Source of the DNA: UBA5359 sp028699365 [NCBI: bacterium]
Lineage (GTDB): Bacteria > UBP13 > UBA5359
Direction of reading: 5' to 3'
Assembly: GCA_028699365.1 (NCBI GenBank)
Contig: JAQVUQ010000047.1
Coordinates: 1 to 11,513, forward strand
Length of the DNA stretch: 11,513 bases
The notes beneath the pieces were generated by a model. The model searched no databases. It saw only the letters and a list, made by a program, of their open reading frames with translations, and was not told the origin of the DNA. Shown here one piece after another: positions 1 through 6,099 of the stretch (positions within the stretch are counted from its first letter, which is position 1; every line of letters begins with the position of its first letter). The position numbers were made by a program, and so were the translations under genes.

Positions 1-434
1 AGGCCGTAACCGATACGGTCAAGGCCAGCAACTTCGCGGCCGGCAATATGACGCCTAACCGTGGAGTGTTAGTAGGCAAGCCGGGCGGGACGGTATATGC
101 CGAGGCACTGGCAGAGAGCGGCAAGAGCTACATCGTCTATCTATGGGGCAGTGTGAGCGGAGGTAACCTGACCATGAACTTGCCGGCAGGGACGTATGAT
201 GCCAGATGGATCAATCCCGGGAATGGGCAGACGGTGAAGACGCAGACGGTCAGCGGCAGCAGTGCGGCCGCCATAGCCTCACCCGCCTTCTCCGAGGATA
301 TGGCCCTTTTATTGCGCTCTTCAAGCGCGGTTCAAAGTTCAAGGTTCACGGGTCAAGGTTATCAGGCTAACGCTCTTCAGCCTTCAGCCTTCAGCCTTCA
401 GCCTGCCGCCCATGGCAGTGCGATGGGCGGCTAA
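1..434 (+). CDS. C-terminal part of a probable secreted glycoside-hydrolase-like protein (5' end outside window)
   Basis: The reading frame is open from the window edge (first full codon at base 3) to TAA at 432-434, so the ATG at 48 is probably internal. The visible part has the pattern YIVYLW...NLTMNLPAGTYDARWINPGNGQ..., which resembles the C-terminal beta-sandwich 'putative collagen-binding' domain (PF12904 type) that follows DUF4038/GH140-like catalytic domains. The catalytic domain is not in the window, so the enzyme activity is inference. Domain-like sequence ends at about MALLLR (base 317). The remaining ~35 residues are coded by two heptanucleotide arrays (330-357 and 375-402) and have no domain character, so the original stop was probably lost or displaced by repeat insertion. 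The stop lies one base before the next gene's ATG, which suggests translational coupling. In glycan loci such proteins are often polymer-modifying hydrolases or lyases. Confidence 0.6.
   Translation, partial: AVTDTVKASNFAAGNMTPNRGVLVGKPGGTVYAEALAESGKSYIVYLWGSVSGGNLTMNLPAGTYDARWINPGNGQTVKTQTVSGSSAAAIASPAFSEDMALLLRSSSAVQSSRFTGQGYQANALQPSAFSLQPAAHGSAMGG
330..357 (+). repeat. Degenerate heptanucleotide array, GTTCAAR type, four units
   Basis: Four consecutive 7-base units read GTTCAAA, GTTCAAG, GTTCACG and GGTCAAG. They begin right where the conserved domain of the upstream protein ends and are translated as part of its C-terminal tail. The 7-base period is like the short tandemly repeated repetitive (STRR) sequences known from cyanobacterial genomes. 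Here it is one of several different heptamers in the window. Confidence 0.65.
361..402 (+). repeat. Heptanucleotide array CTTCAGC x4, plus fragment of the 135-bp element in reverse orientation
   Basis: Four perfect CTTCAGC units occupy 375-402. The preceding bases 361-374 (ATCAGGCTAACGCT) resemble the reverse complement of the left arm of the larger elements at 4780-4914 and 9755-9889, where an AACGCTC motif sits between CTGATAG and CTGAAG heptamers. This is probably a truncated or half copy. It is translated as the end of the upstream protein: three heptamers equal seven codons, giving a LQPSAFS period. Confidence 0.6.
405..431 (+). promoter_or_regulatory. Perfect 9-bp hairpin over the gene junction, covering the start region of the GT4 gene
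   Basis: GCCGCCCAT (405-413) pairs perfectly with ATGGGCGGC (423-431) across a 9-base loop. The 3' arm holds the only purine-rich, SD-like stretch (GGGCGG) ahead of ATG 436, so the stem could mask it until ribosomes translating the upstream gene open it. There is no T-run, so it is not a typical intrinsic terminator. It starts two bases after the CTTCAGC array. The regulatory role is inference. Confidence 0.4.
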
Positions 435-435
435 C

Positions 436-1545
436 ATGAAGATACTCATGGTCAGTGGTGTTTATAAAGGCGATAAGAGCGGGGTGGCGGATTACTGCGG
501 GCATCTTGTCGATCATCTGCGTCTGCAGGGGATAGACGTCGGAGTCGCGGCCCCGACCATCCAACCCTTGCACGGTTGGGGGGCGGAATCGCTCCGTTGC
601 GTCATGGAGACCCTGCGTGCCTTCGATCCGGGTATCGTTCATCTGCAGTATCAGACGGATATCTACGGTGCTACCCTGTTTCCGATGCGCCTGGCCGGTA
701 TGGTGCACAGAGCCGGTATACCTTTGGTCGTAACCTTTCACGATACTCACGGTCCTTTTCTCTTCCCCAAGGCAGGAAGACTGAGAAAGCTCCCGTTGCG
801 CGGGTTTATCGATAATGCCTCCTCGCTGATAGTCAGCAATGAAGGAGATCTTGCCGAATTGCAGCGGCTCTCTTCTTCGCCTCCGGCGACCACGCTTATT
901 CCGGTAGGGCCGGGAATTATACCGGTGGATATTTCGGGAGATGAGAGCGCTTCTCTGCGACAGGGTATCGGTGCAACGGATGCGGCCCTCATAGGTCATT
1001 TTGGCTTTATCCACAAGGCCAAGGGACTCGAGGTTCTGTTGCACTCCTTCTCACTGGCTGCACGACGGCTGGGCGATTGCCGTCTGGTCATTATCGGCGG
1101 CCTGGACTGGAAAGGCGAACTGGCAGGCTATAAGAGGGAGCTGGAGGACTATGCCCGGAAGATCGGGATATACGAGAGGCTAGTCTGGCTTCCCACTATG
1201 CCGGAGAGGGAGGCGTCAGGATACCTTCATATTTGCGACCTGATGGTAATGCCTTACGAGGACGGCGCCAGCGGCAGGAGAAGCAGTCTGTTTACGGCCC
1301 TGGCGCACGGCGTACCGGTTATAACCACTTGCGGCAGGAATATATTCTCCGGTTTCTTTCACCAGGAGAATTTATGGTTGACGGACGGATCGCCGGAAGA
1401 GATTGCCGAAGGTATTGTAAAGCTGCTTACAGACGCCTCTGCCAGAAGGAGAATCTCGGAAGGCGCGCTTAAGCTGGCTGAACGATTCTCCTGGGAGCGC
1501 ATAGCCGGAGAGCATGCCCGTATATACCAGGCGCTGGTAAGTTGA
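436..1545 (+). CDS. Glycosyltransferase, GT4 family (group 1)
   Basis: This 369-residue protein has a GT-B layout. The N-terminal Rossmann half opens MKILMVSGVYKGDKSGVADY, with the glycine/serine loop of GT4 enzymes that handle nucleotide sugars. HLQYQTDIYG and HDTHG follow, and the C-terminal donor half starts near GHFGFIHKAKG. It should be a cytoplasmic or membrane-associated enzyme transferring a sugar from an NDP-sugar to a lipid-linked glycan. The usual EX7E motif is absent: the aligned region is E275-DGASGRRSSLFTALAHG, with Ser279 and Thr287 at the two Glu positions. Some GT4 subfamilies with a DGxSxRRxSL pattern show this, so it need not mean loss of activity. I chose ATG 436 over ATG 412 because protein homology starts at MKIL and 412 lies inside the repeat/hairpin region. 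The SD is weak, and coupling to the upstream stop at 434 is likely. Sugar specificity cannot be read. Confidence 0.85.
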   Translation: MKILMVSGVYKGDKSGVADYCGHLVDHLRLQGIDVGVAAPTIQPLHGWGAESLRCVMETLRAFDPGIVHLQYQTDIYGATLFPMRLAGMVHRAGIPLVVTFHDTHGPFLFPKAGRLRKLPLRGFIDNASSLIVSNEGDLAELQRLSSSPPATTLIPVGPGIIPVDISGDESASLRQGIGATDAALIGHFGFIHKAKGLEVLLHSFSLAARRLGDCRLVIIGGLDWKGELAGYKRELEDYARKIGIYERLVWLPTMPEREASGYLHICDLMVMPYEDGASGRRSSLFTALAHGVPVITTCGRNIFSGFFHQENLWLTDGSPEEIAEGIVKLLTDASARRRISEGALKLAERFSWERIAGEHARIYQALVS

Positions 1546-1559
1546 TCGGCATGATTGCT

Positions 1560-1577
1560 CCGGCCGTGAACGGCCGG
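1560..1577 (+). other. GC-rich hairpin downstream of the GT4 gene, possible weak terminator
   Basis: CCGGCCG (1560-1566) pairs with CGGCCGG (1571-1577) across a TGAA loop, 15 bases after the GT4 stop codon. ACTTCAC follows, with no T-tract, so intrinsic termination is doubtful. It may stabilise the mRNA 3' end or pause polymerase. Confidence 0.3.
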
Positions 1578-1651
1578 ACTTCACAACGCATAAAGGACAA
1601 TTGCCCCAATAGTATGCAGTAACTGTCACGGCATATTAGCAAGCTATTCTT

Positions 1652-1667
1652 TGGCATCATAATTGTA
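1652..1667 (+). promoter_or_regulatory. Possible sigma-54-type promoter (weak), overlapping a sigma-70-like match
   Basis: TGGCATCATAATTGTA resembles the sigma-54 consensus TGGCACG-N4-TTGCA. The -24 GG is present and the spacing is correct, but the -12 GC is GT. A sigma-70-like pair (TTAGCA 1636-1641, CATAAT 1658-1663, 16-bp spacer) overlaps it. Either could start transcription of the GT39-like gene, in the most AT-rich part of this 236-bp spacer. The call is uncertain; the better sigma-54 match at 9928-9943 makes it more credible. Confidence 0.3.
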
Positions 1668-1730
1668 TTTAATAACGTTGAACCGCGCTCGAAGAGTGCA
1701 ATAAGGAGGCTTGCATGGGAATCCCGAAAC

Positions 1731-1758
1731 CAACAACCAACAACCAACAACTAACAAC
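1731..1758 (+). repeat. Heptanucleotide array CAACAAC x3 + TAACAAC
   Basis: There are four consecutive 7-base units, three identical and the last differing at its first base. It sits between a strong SD/ATG (1703-1717) and the start of the GT39-like gene, and directly abuts the hairpin at 1760-1774. Its sequence is unrelated to the CTTCAGC/TCTGAAG heptamers elsewhere in the window, yet it has the same period. Confidence 0.75.
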
Positions 1759-1759
1759 T

Positions 1760-1774
1760 ACCGCCAAAGGCGGT
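1760..1774 (+). promoter_or_regulatory. Small hairpin containing the ribosome-binding bases of the GT39-like gene
   Basis: ACCGCC (1760-1765) pairs with GGCGGT (1769-1774) across an AAA loop. The loop and start of the 3' arm form AAAGG (1766-1770), the best SD-like stretch for ATG 1782 (11-base gap). The site may be partly hidden when folded. It begins two bases after the heptamer array. Confidence 0.35.
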
Positions 1775-1781
1775 GCCTCAG

Positions 1782-3308
1782 ATGTCTTCGCCCGCCAGAT
1801 ATAATTATGCACTGTTGCTGATAACGGTTCTGGCCGCTGTTATCCGCCTGTTGACCATGCAGAACATGAGCGTGTGGTTCGATGAAGCCGTCAGTCTGCT
1901 GATAGCCAGGAATTCCGTCTGGCAGATCGTGACCGGGGCACCCGGCGTGACTGTAAATCCACCGCTCTATTATGTTCTCCTGCATCTGTGGAATCAGGTC
2001 GCAGGCGGTGAGACGGGAGGCCGTCTCCTGTCAATCCTTTTCGGACTGGCCGGCGTCATCACGGTCTATCTGCTGGCCCTGAGGCTTATGGGCAGGAAGA
2101 TCGCCCTGCTGACGGCGCTTATCTTCGCCGTCTCTCCTTTTCAGGTTTACTACTCGCAGGAATTGAGGATGTACTCTCTTCTTACTTTCTTTTCACTGGG
2201 AATCATATACAGCACGATCGGAGTATTGCAACGTGACCGCGCCGCCGATTGGGTCGGGCTGGCGCTCTTCTCTCTGGCCGGTATGTATACTCATTATTTC
2301 ACCGCTCCGGTTCTGGCTGTGAGTATCGGCCTGATACTGGCGATTGCATACCGGCGACGAGGCACAGTTGCTAAAACGGCTATTGTCTGCATTGCCGTGG
2401 CTGTGCTGTTTGCACCATGGGTGCCCAGCTTCATGAACAACACCGGGGAGATCTATACAGCCAAATCAGCTAATGTCACTGAAGTGCATTCAGATATCGG
2501 CCTGACTCTGTCCCTGCTGGGTACGTTGAAAAGCTTCAGCATCGGCAATGAGCAGACCATCTCCTTTGCCGATTATCCCAGAGCCTATTTTATCATCGTT
2601 CCGGCTTGTCTGCTCTTTACATTTCTTTTTATCATGGGAATGACACTGGGGCCACACCGAAAGAAAGCTGTCCAGGCAAGTATGTACATCTTCATTCCGA
2701 TCGTCATGACGATACTGGTATCGGCAAGAATGGATGTTTATCTGAACCGTTATCTTATTATCTGTACAGGACCGTTCTACCTGGTAGTTGCCCGGGGGCT
2801 GTCGCTGTTGTCCGGACGAAGACGTCTCTTTACCGTTCTGACAGCTCTTCTGGTTGCACTGTCGCTGGCGGCCAATTTTAACCGGAGCCTGAATCCGGAT
2901 TACCGGCGTGAAGAGTTTCGCCAGGCAGCCCTCTACGTGGCCCGGAATGCGCGCCCGGGCGACAAAGTGTCGCATCCGTCGATGTTCACACTCTATCCGT
3001 TCCTGGAGTATGGCGGCAAGATAACGGATGAATATCTCTTTATAGAGAGGGATGTTTCTGCCAGAATACAAGGGCTCATACCTTATAAGACGATAATTCC
3101 CACGGAGCTTGCCAAAGGGCGAATCTGGTGGGTCATGCCGGTAAATACTGGAAAAATTCAATCGAAGATGCCCTGGTATCATCTGCCGCAGCAGGATTAT
3201 TCCAACTCGCTGGAAGCAATCAAGCAAAGAGGATTCGAGGAAGTGGAACAACAGGACTTCAGAGGAATAAGGGTTATACTGCTGAGAAAGATGGAGGCAT
3301 GTATATGA
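1782..3308 (+). CDS. Membrane glycosyltransferase, GT39/PMT-like (PMT_2, ArnT-like GT-C fold)
   Basis: This is a 508-residue polytopic membrane protein. The first membrane segment (about residues 9-25) is followed by VWFDEA, with the Asp34-Glu35 pair typical of the first outer loop in GT-C enzymes of the PMT/ArnT type. NPPLYY follows at 59-64 and SPFQVYYSQELRMYSLL at about 118-134, the hallmark motif of bacterial PMT_2 proteins in polysaccharide loci. Many further hydrophobic segments run to about residue 370, then a soluble C-terminal region on the outer face. It probably transfers a sugar from a polyprenyl-phosphate donor outside the cytoplasmic membrane. Starts considered: GTG 1773 (too close to AAAGG) and ATG 1782 (chosen). 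It overlaps the next gene by 4 bp (ATGA at 3305-3308), so the two are translationally coupled. Donor and acceptor are unknown. Confidence 0.82.
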   Translation: MSSPARYNYALLLITVLAAVIRLLTMQNMSVWFDEAVSLLIARNSVWQIVTGAPGVTVNPPLYYVLLHLWNQVAGGETGGRLLSILFGLAGVITVYLLALRLMGRKIALLTALIFAVSPFQVYYSQELRMYSLLTFFSLGIIYSTIGVLQRDRAADWVGLALFSLAGMYTHYFTAPVLAVSIGLILAIAYRRRGTVAKTAIVCIAVAVLFAPWVPSFMNNTGEIYTAKSANVTEVHSDIGLTLSLLGTLKSFSIGNEQTISFADYPRAYFIIVPACLLFTFLFIMGMTLGPHRKKAVQASMYIFIPIVMTILVSARMDVYLNRYLIICTGPFYLVVARGLSLLSGRRRLFTVLTALLVALSLAANFNRSLNPDYRREEFRQAALYVARNARPGDKVSHPSMFTLYPFLEYGGKITDEYLFIERDVSARIQGLIPYKTIIPTELAKGRIWWVMPVNTGKIQSKMPWYHLPQQDYSNSLEAIKQRGFEEVEQQDFRGIRVILLRKMEACI

Positions 3309-4798
3309 CCATGTCATCGATCGCCGGAGCATTTGACGGGACAATGGGGAAAACACGAGTGTATAGAGCGCTCCTGCTATCCGGATTGGCCGTTGCATCA
3401 CTCTTTTCATCCGTACTGGCGCTGGCCGGGACAAAGACAGCCGTGCTTGCGGCCGTTGCTCTATTCGGACTGCTGCTGCTGCTGTATGGATCTCTGTTCA
3501 GACCCTGGGGCGTGATTGCCTTTATCTTTATCTTTGCCTCCTTTGAGGGATTCATCAAACACAAGATGGGCTACGCTCTGCTGACTTATGTTTTCAAGGA
3601 CGCCATTATGCTGGCGCTGATGTCCGTCTGGCTGCTTAAGGCGCTGACGGGAAGGCATGGAGCATACCGGCGGACGCCGCTGGATATGACTATCACACTC
3701 TTCACGATCGTCTGCCTGATACAGGTTTTCAATCCCAACTTCGAGAACTGGATTATCAGTATCGCCGGCATCAAAGTGCATTTGGTCTACGTGCCGTTAT
3801 ACTATATGGGATACTATCTTCTGCAGGATCGCCTCTGTCTGACGAGACTGGCCCGTCTGTTTGCCGCACTGGTCGTCATCATGGGTGTTTACGGTATTGT
3901 CCAGTATCTGCAGGGACCGGAAAGCGTCAGCAATCTGGGTCCCTCTTTTGCTGAAATCGTGCGCCGCGATACCTGGTGGGCCGGCACCAAGCATTATTTC
4001 CGCCCCATGTCCTTTGCCGCCACCGGAGGTCTGGCCAGCTCCTTCTATATGATAGGCTTCCCTTTTGTGGCCCTGTCAGCCATCCTCAGCCGGCAACGCT
4101 GGGAAAAAGCGCTGTGGGGAGTGTCTCTGCTGGCGTTGACCGTGGCGCTGGTATTGACCGGCGTGCGCAGTTCACTGCTGACTCTTATGGTGGCAGGTAT
4201 CCTGATGAGCCTTATCTTCAGCCGCAGAATGCTTCTTCCATTGGCGATAGTGATTTTCATCGGTATTGCTGTCAGCATGAACCTGGGTGGAGGGCAGATC
4301 GGGCATCGTATGGCCTCTATGAGCAATCCTTATCAGAGCTTCATGACCAACCGTATGCGGTTCATTACCGTCGTTCCCGAGCTGGTTGCCAATTACCCGG
4401 TAGGGATGGGGCTGGCCAGGACCGGAGCTGCTGCCGGGGCGCTTTCCAAGTTTTTTCCTGACTACGATAGAATGACGCTCGACAACTATCTCAGTTCCAT
4501 GGTCTTCGAGACATCCCTGCTGGGCGCTTCCCTCATACTGGCCGTATTCCTCATCATCCTATACCAGGGTGCCGTTATTATCAGGAGGTCTTCAGGTGAA
4601 GCCAGGGCCGTGGCCATGGCTCTCTACACGGTTCCTCTATCTATCTTCATAGCCGGTTTTTCCGGTCCTACGCTGACGATATCGCCGCACAATATATATT
4701 TCTGGCTATCGGCCGGTCTGTTGCTGAAACTGCCGCACATATATGCCGCACTGGGCGCTGAGAGCGCCCAGTGCGGCAGTCTGAAGTCTGAAGTCTGA
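3305..4798 (+). CDS. O-antigen ligase/polymerase-like membrane protein (Wzy_C / WaaL superfamily)
   Basis: This 497-residue protein has about ten or more hydrophobic segments. A long outer loop in the middle includes LQGPESVSNLGPSFAEIV and HYFRPMSFAATGG, followed by VALVLTGVRSSLLTL, the TGxRxxLL-type pattern of the Wzy_C region. This fits enzymes that polymerise lipid-linked repeat units or ligate them to an acceptor at the periplasmic face. I chose ATG 3305: GGAGG at 3293-3297 is seven bases upstream and the ATGA overlap with the previous stop is standard. An in-frame upstream extension to 3128 would lie inside the previous gene. The last residues (ALGAESAQCGSLKSEV) are coded by a perfect 16-bp hairpin and by TCTGAAG heptamers, so the native C-terminus has been replaced or extended by repeat DNA. 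Polymerase and ligase cannot be told apart from sequence alone. Confidence 0.8.
   Translation: MTMSSIAGAFDGTMGKTRVYRALLLSGLAVASLFSSVLALAGTKTAVLAAVALFGLLLLLYGSLFRPWGVIAFIFIFASFEGFIKHKMGYALLTYVFKDAIMLALMSVWLLKALTGRHGAYRRTPLDMTITLFTIVCLIQVFNPNFENWIISIAGIKVHLVYVPLYYMGYYLLQDRLCLTRLARLFAALVVIMGVYGIVQYLQGPESVSNLGPSFAEIVRRDTWWAGTKHYFRPMSFAATGGLASSFYMIGFPFVALSAILSRQRWEKALWGVSLLALTVALVLTGVRSSLLTLMVAGILMSLIFSRRMLLPLAIVIFIGIAVSMNLGGGQIGHRMASMSNPYQSFMTNRMRFITVVPELVANYPVGMGLARTGAAAGALSKFFPDYDRMTLDNYLSSMVFETSLLGASLILAVFLIILYQGAVIIRRSSGEARAVAMALYTVPLSIFIAGFSGPTLTISPHNIYFWLSAGLLLKLPHIYAALGAESAQCGSLKSEV
4744..4778 (+). terminator. Perfect 16-bp hairpin inside the 3' end of the ligase/polymerase gene, terminator-like
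   Basis: TGCCGCACTGGGCGCT (4744-4759) pairs without mismatch with AGCGCCCAGTGCGGCA (4763-4778) around a GAG loop. It is very stable but is followed by TCTGAAG heptamers, not a T-tract, so a classic intrinsic terminator is unlikely. It is translated, and lies one base before the repeat element at 4780. It may block RNA decay, attenuate transcription, or be part of the mobile repeat. Confidence 0.45.
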
Positions 4799-4914
4799 AG
4801 GAGAACGCTCAAGTGTAAACTGATAGCTTTAAGGCTGAGAAGTAGCCTTGAATGGACTGAAGACTTAAGAAGAATGCCCGAGCGTAAACTACTTCAGTCT
4901 TCAGACTTCAGGCT
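4780..4914 (+). repeat. About 135-bp inverted-repeat (MITE-like) element, copy A
   Basis: The left arm has three TCTGAAG units (4780-4800) and then GAACGCTCAAG. The right arm (4876-4914) has GCCCGAGCGTAAAC and then ACTTCAG/TCTTCAG/ACTTCAG heptamers, roughly the reverse complement of the left arm. An internal hairpin pairs AAGGCT (4831-4836) with AGCCTT (4844-4849). The element at 9755-9889 matches it in order, spacing and internal hairpin (shared blocks include GAACGCTCA, AACTGATAG, AAGGCTGA and GAGCGTAAACT). It has no ORF of its own. It supplies the last codons of the upstream gene and ends 24 bases before the next start. Its nature as a non-autonomous mobile element is inference. Confidence 0.65.
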
Positions 4915-4938
4915 AAAAAGCTAGTAATGGGAGGCATA

Positions 4939-6099
4939 ATGAAAGTCTTGATGATCAGCCATGCCGGGGTTATAGATGAGAACAGGCGCCGGCTATATAT
5001 CATGCTGGAACGCTACCCCGGCCTGGAGATGGCTCTGATGACCCCCGCAGTCTGGCATGAGAAGGATCTCAAACGTGTCTATGAGGCCGGGAGCGTCCGT
5101 GGCCAGGACCGCGCCGTAGCCGAAGGCGGAGGTCTGAGGTTGATAAAGGGCGATTTATACAACAACGGCAATATCAACATGCACTGGTACCGTAGCGGTC
5201 TGAGGGAGGCTCTGGATGATTTTGAACCGGATATATTGCATGTCGAGGAAGAACCGTACAGCCTTGCCTCCTTCCAGGCTGTACGTATGTCGTCCGGCAG
5301 GAAGATTAAAATCATTGCCTTCAGTTTCCAGAATATTTTCAAACGATACCCCTGGCCGTTCCGGGCAATAGAGAGATATGTGCTGGAGCGGACCGATTAT
5401 GTCATCGCGGGTAATGCTGAAGTTATGGCCGTGCTGAGGCGGAAGGGATATTCCGGTCCAGCCCGGGTCGTGCCTCTGGGTGTGGATACGAGCGTCTTCA
5501 GGGCGCAAAGGAGAACCGACCCGGTGCCACAGGATGGAAGTTGCACGATAGGTTATATGGGCAGGTTTATCCCGGGCAAGGGCCTTTACGTTCTCCTTAA
5601 AGCAATGACTGAGGTGAGTGACGATATCAGGCTGCGGCTCATAGGCGGAGGTCCTGAAGAGGCAGGGTTGAGACGGGCAGTTGAAGAGATGGGGCTTTCT
5701 GAGCGGGTACGGTTTTTTGATTTGCTTCCCCATAGCGAGGTGCCCGGTTGTATGCGGCAACTGGACGCTTTTATCCTGCCTTCACTGACTATGCCTAACT
5801 GGAAAGAGCAGTTCGGCCGGGTGCTGGTGGAGGCCATGGCCTGCGGCGTGGTGCCTGTAGGTTCTTCTTCGGGAGAGATTCCTAACGTTATCGGGCCGGC
5901 GGGACTGGTATTCCGCGAAGGAGATCATCACGACCTGGCAGCTAAAATACGGCAGCTCTTTTCCGATAAGGCTCTCCGGTCGGAATTGGTGAACAGGGGA
6001 CGTCGTCGGGCCGAAGAGATGTTCTCATGGGAAAGCGTGGCTGCGCACACTTACGGCATTTATGCGGAATTGAGCGGGGAAGGTACACCTGATGCCTGA
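4939..6099 (+). CDS. Glycosyltransferase, GT4 family (group 1)
   Basis: This 386-residue GT-B protein starts MKVLMISHAGVIDENRRRLY and has DILHVEEEPYSLASFQ in the acceptor half. The linker motif ARVVPLGVDTSVF leads to the donor half IGYMGRFIPGKGLYVLLKA, then LIGGGPEE and the complete EX7E motif E290-QFGRVLV-E298, followed by AMACGVVPVGSSSGEIP. All GT4 signature elements are present, so an active retaining transferase using an NDP-sugar is expected. I chose ATG 4939 because GGGAGG (4929-4934) stands just upstream. The alternative ATG 4927 overlaps that SD and adds only MGGI. It is the first of three overlapping genes (8-bp overlap with the next). The specific sugar is not identifiable. Confidence 0.88.
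   Translation: MKVLMISHAGVIDENRRRLYIMLERYPGLEMALMTPAVWHEKDLKRVYEAGSVRGQDRAVAEGGGLRLIKGDLYNNGNINMHWYRSGLREALDDFEPDILHVEEEPYSLASFQAVRMSSGRKIKIIAFSFQNIFKRYPWPFRAIERYVLERTDYVIAGNAEVMAVLRRKGYSGPARVVPLGVDTSVFRAQRRTDPVPQDGSCTIGYMGRFIPGKGLYVLLKAMTEVSDDIRLRLIGGGPEEAGLRRAVEEMGLSERVRFFDLLPHSEVPGCMRQLDAFILPSLTMPNWKEQFGRVLVEAMACGVVPVGSSSGEIPNVIGPAGLVFREGDHHDLAAKIRQLFSDKALRSELVNRGRRRAEEMFSWESVAAHTYGIYAELSGEGTPDA

Larger units (their letters stand above)
1715..1804 (+). other. 29-codon mini-ORF with a strong ribosome site, overlapping the start of the GT39-like gene
   Basis: AAGGAGG (1703-1709) lies five bases before ATG 1715, a much better initiation site than those of the next gene. The frame runs MGIPKPTTNNQQLTTTAKGG... 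through the heptanucleotide array to TAA 1802-1804, overlapping the GT39-like start (ATG 1782) in another frame. It could be a translated leader coupling initiation of the next gene. It could also be the old start of that gene: removing the 28 bases of heptamers (1731-1758) puts ATG 1715 exactly in frame with it and leaves an open path. Real expression is unproven. Confidence 0.3.

Noticed and set aside
412-435. Upstream ATG 412 as the start of the first GT4 gene
   Set aside because: It lies in the repeat/hairpin region, has no ribosome site and adds MAVRWAAN, which is not GT4-like. ATG 436 begins the conserved MKIL motif.
3128-3304. N-terminal extension of the ligase/polymerase-like protein from 3128
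   Set aside because: It is entirely inside the previous gene, and GGAGG plus the ATGA overlap identify ATG 3305 as the start.
2490-3434. Long minus-strand open frame (314 codons)
   Set aside because: It is antisense to the GT39-like and ligase genes. Its translation is Arg/His/Gln-rich with no domain pattern, while the + strand frame has clear membrane-protein motifs.
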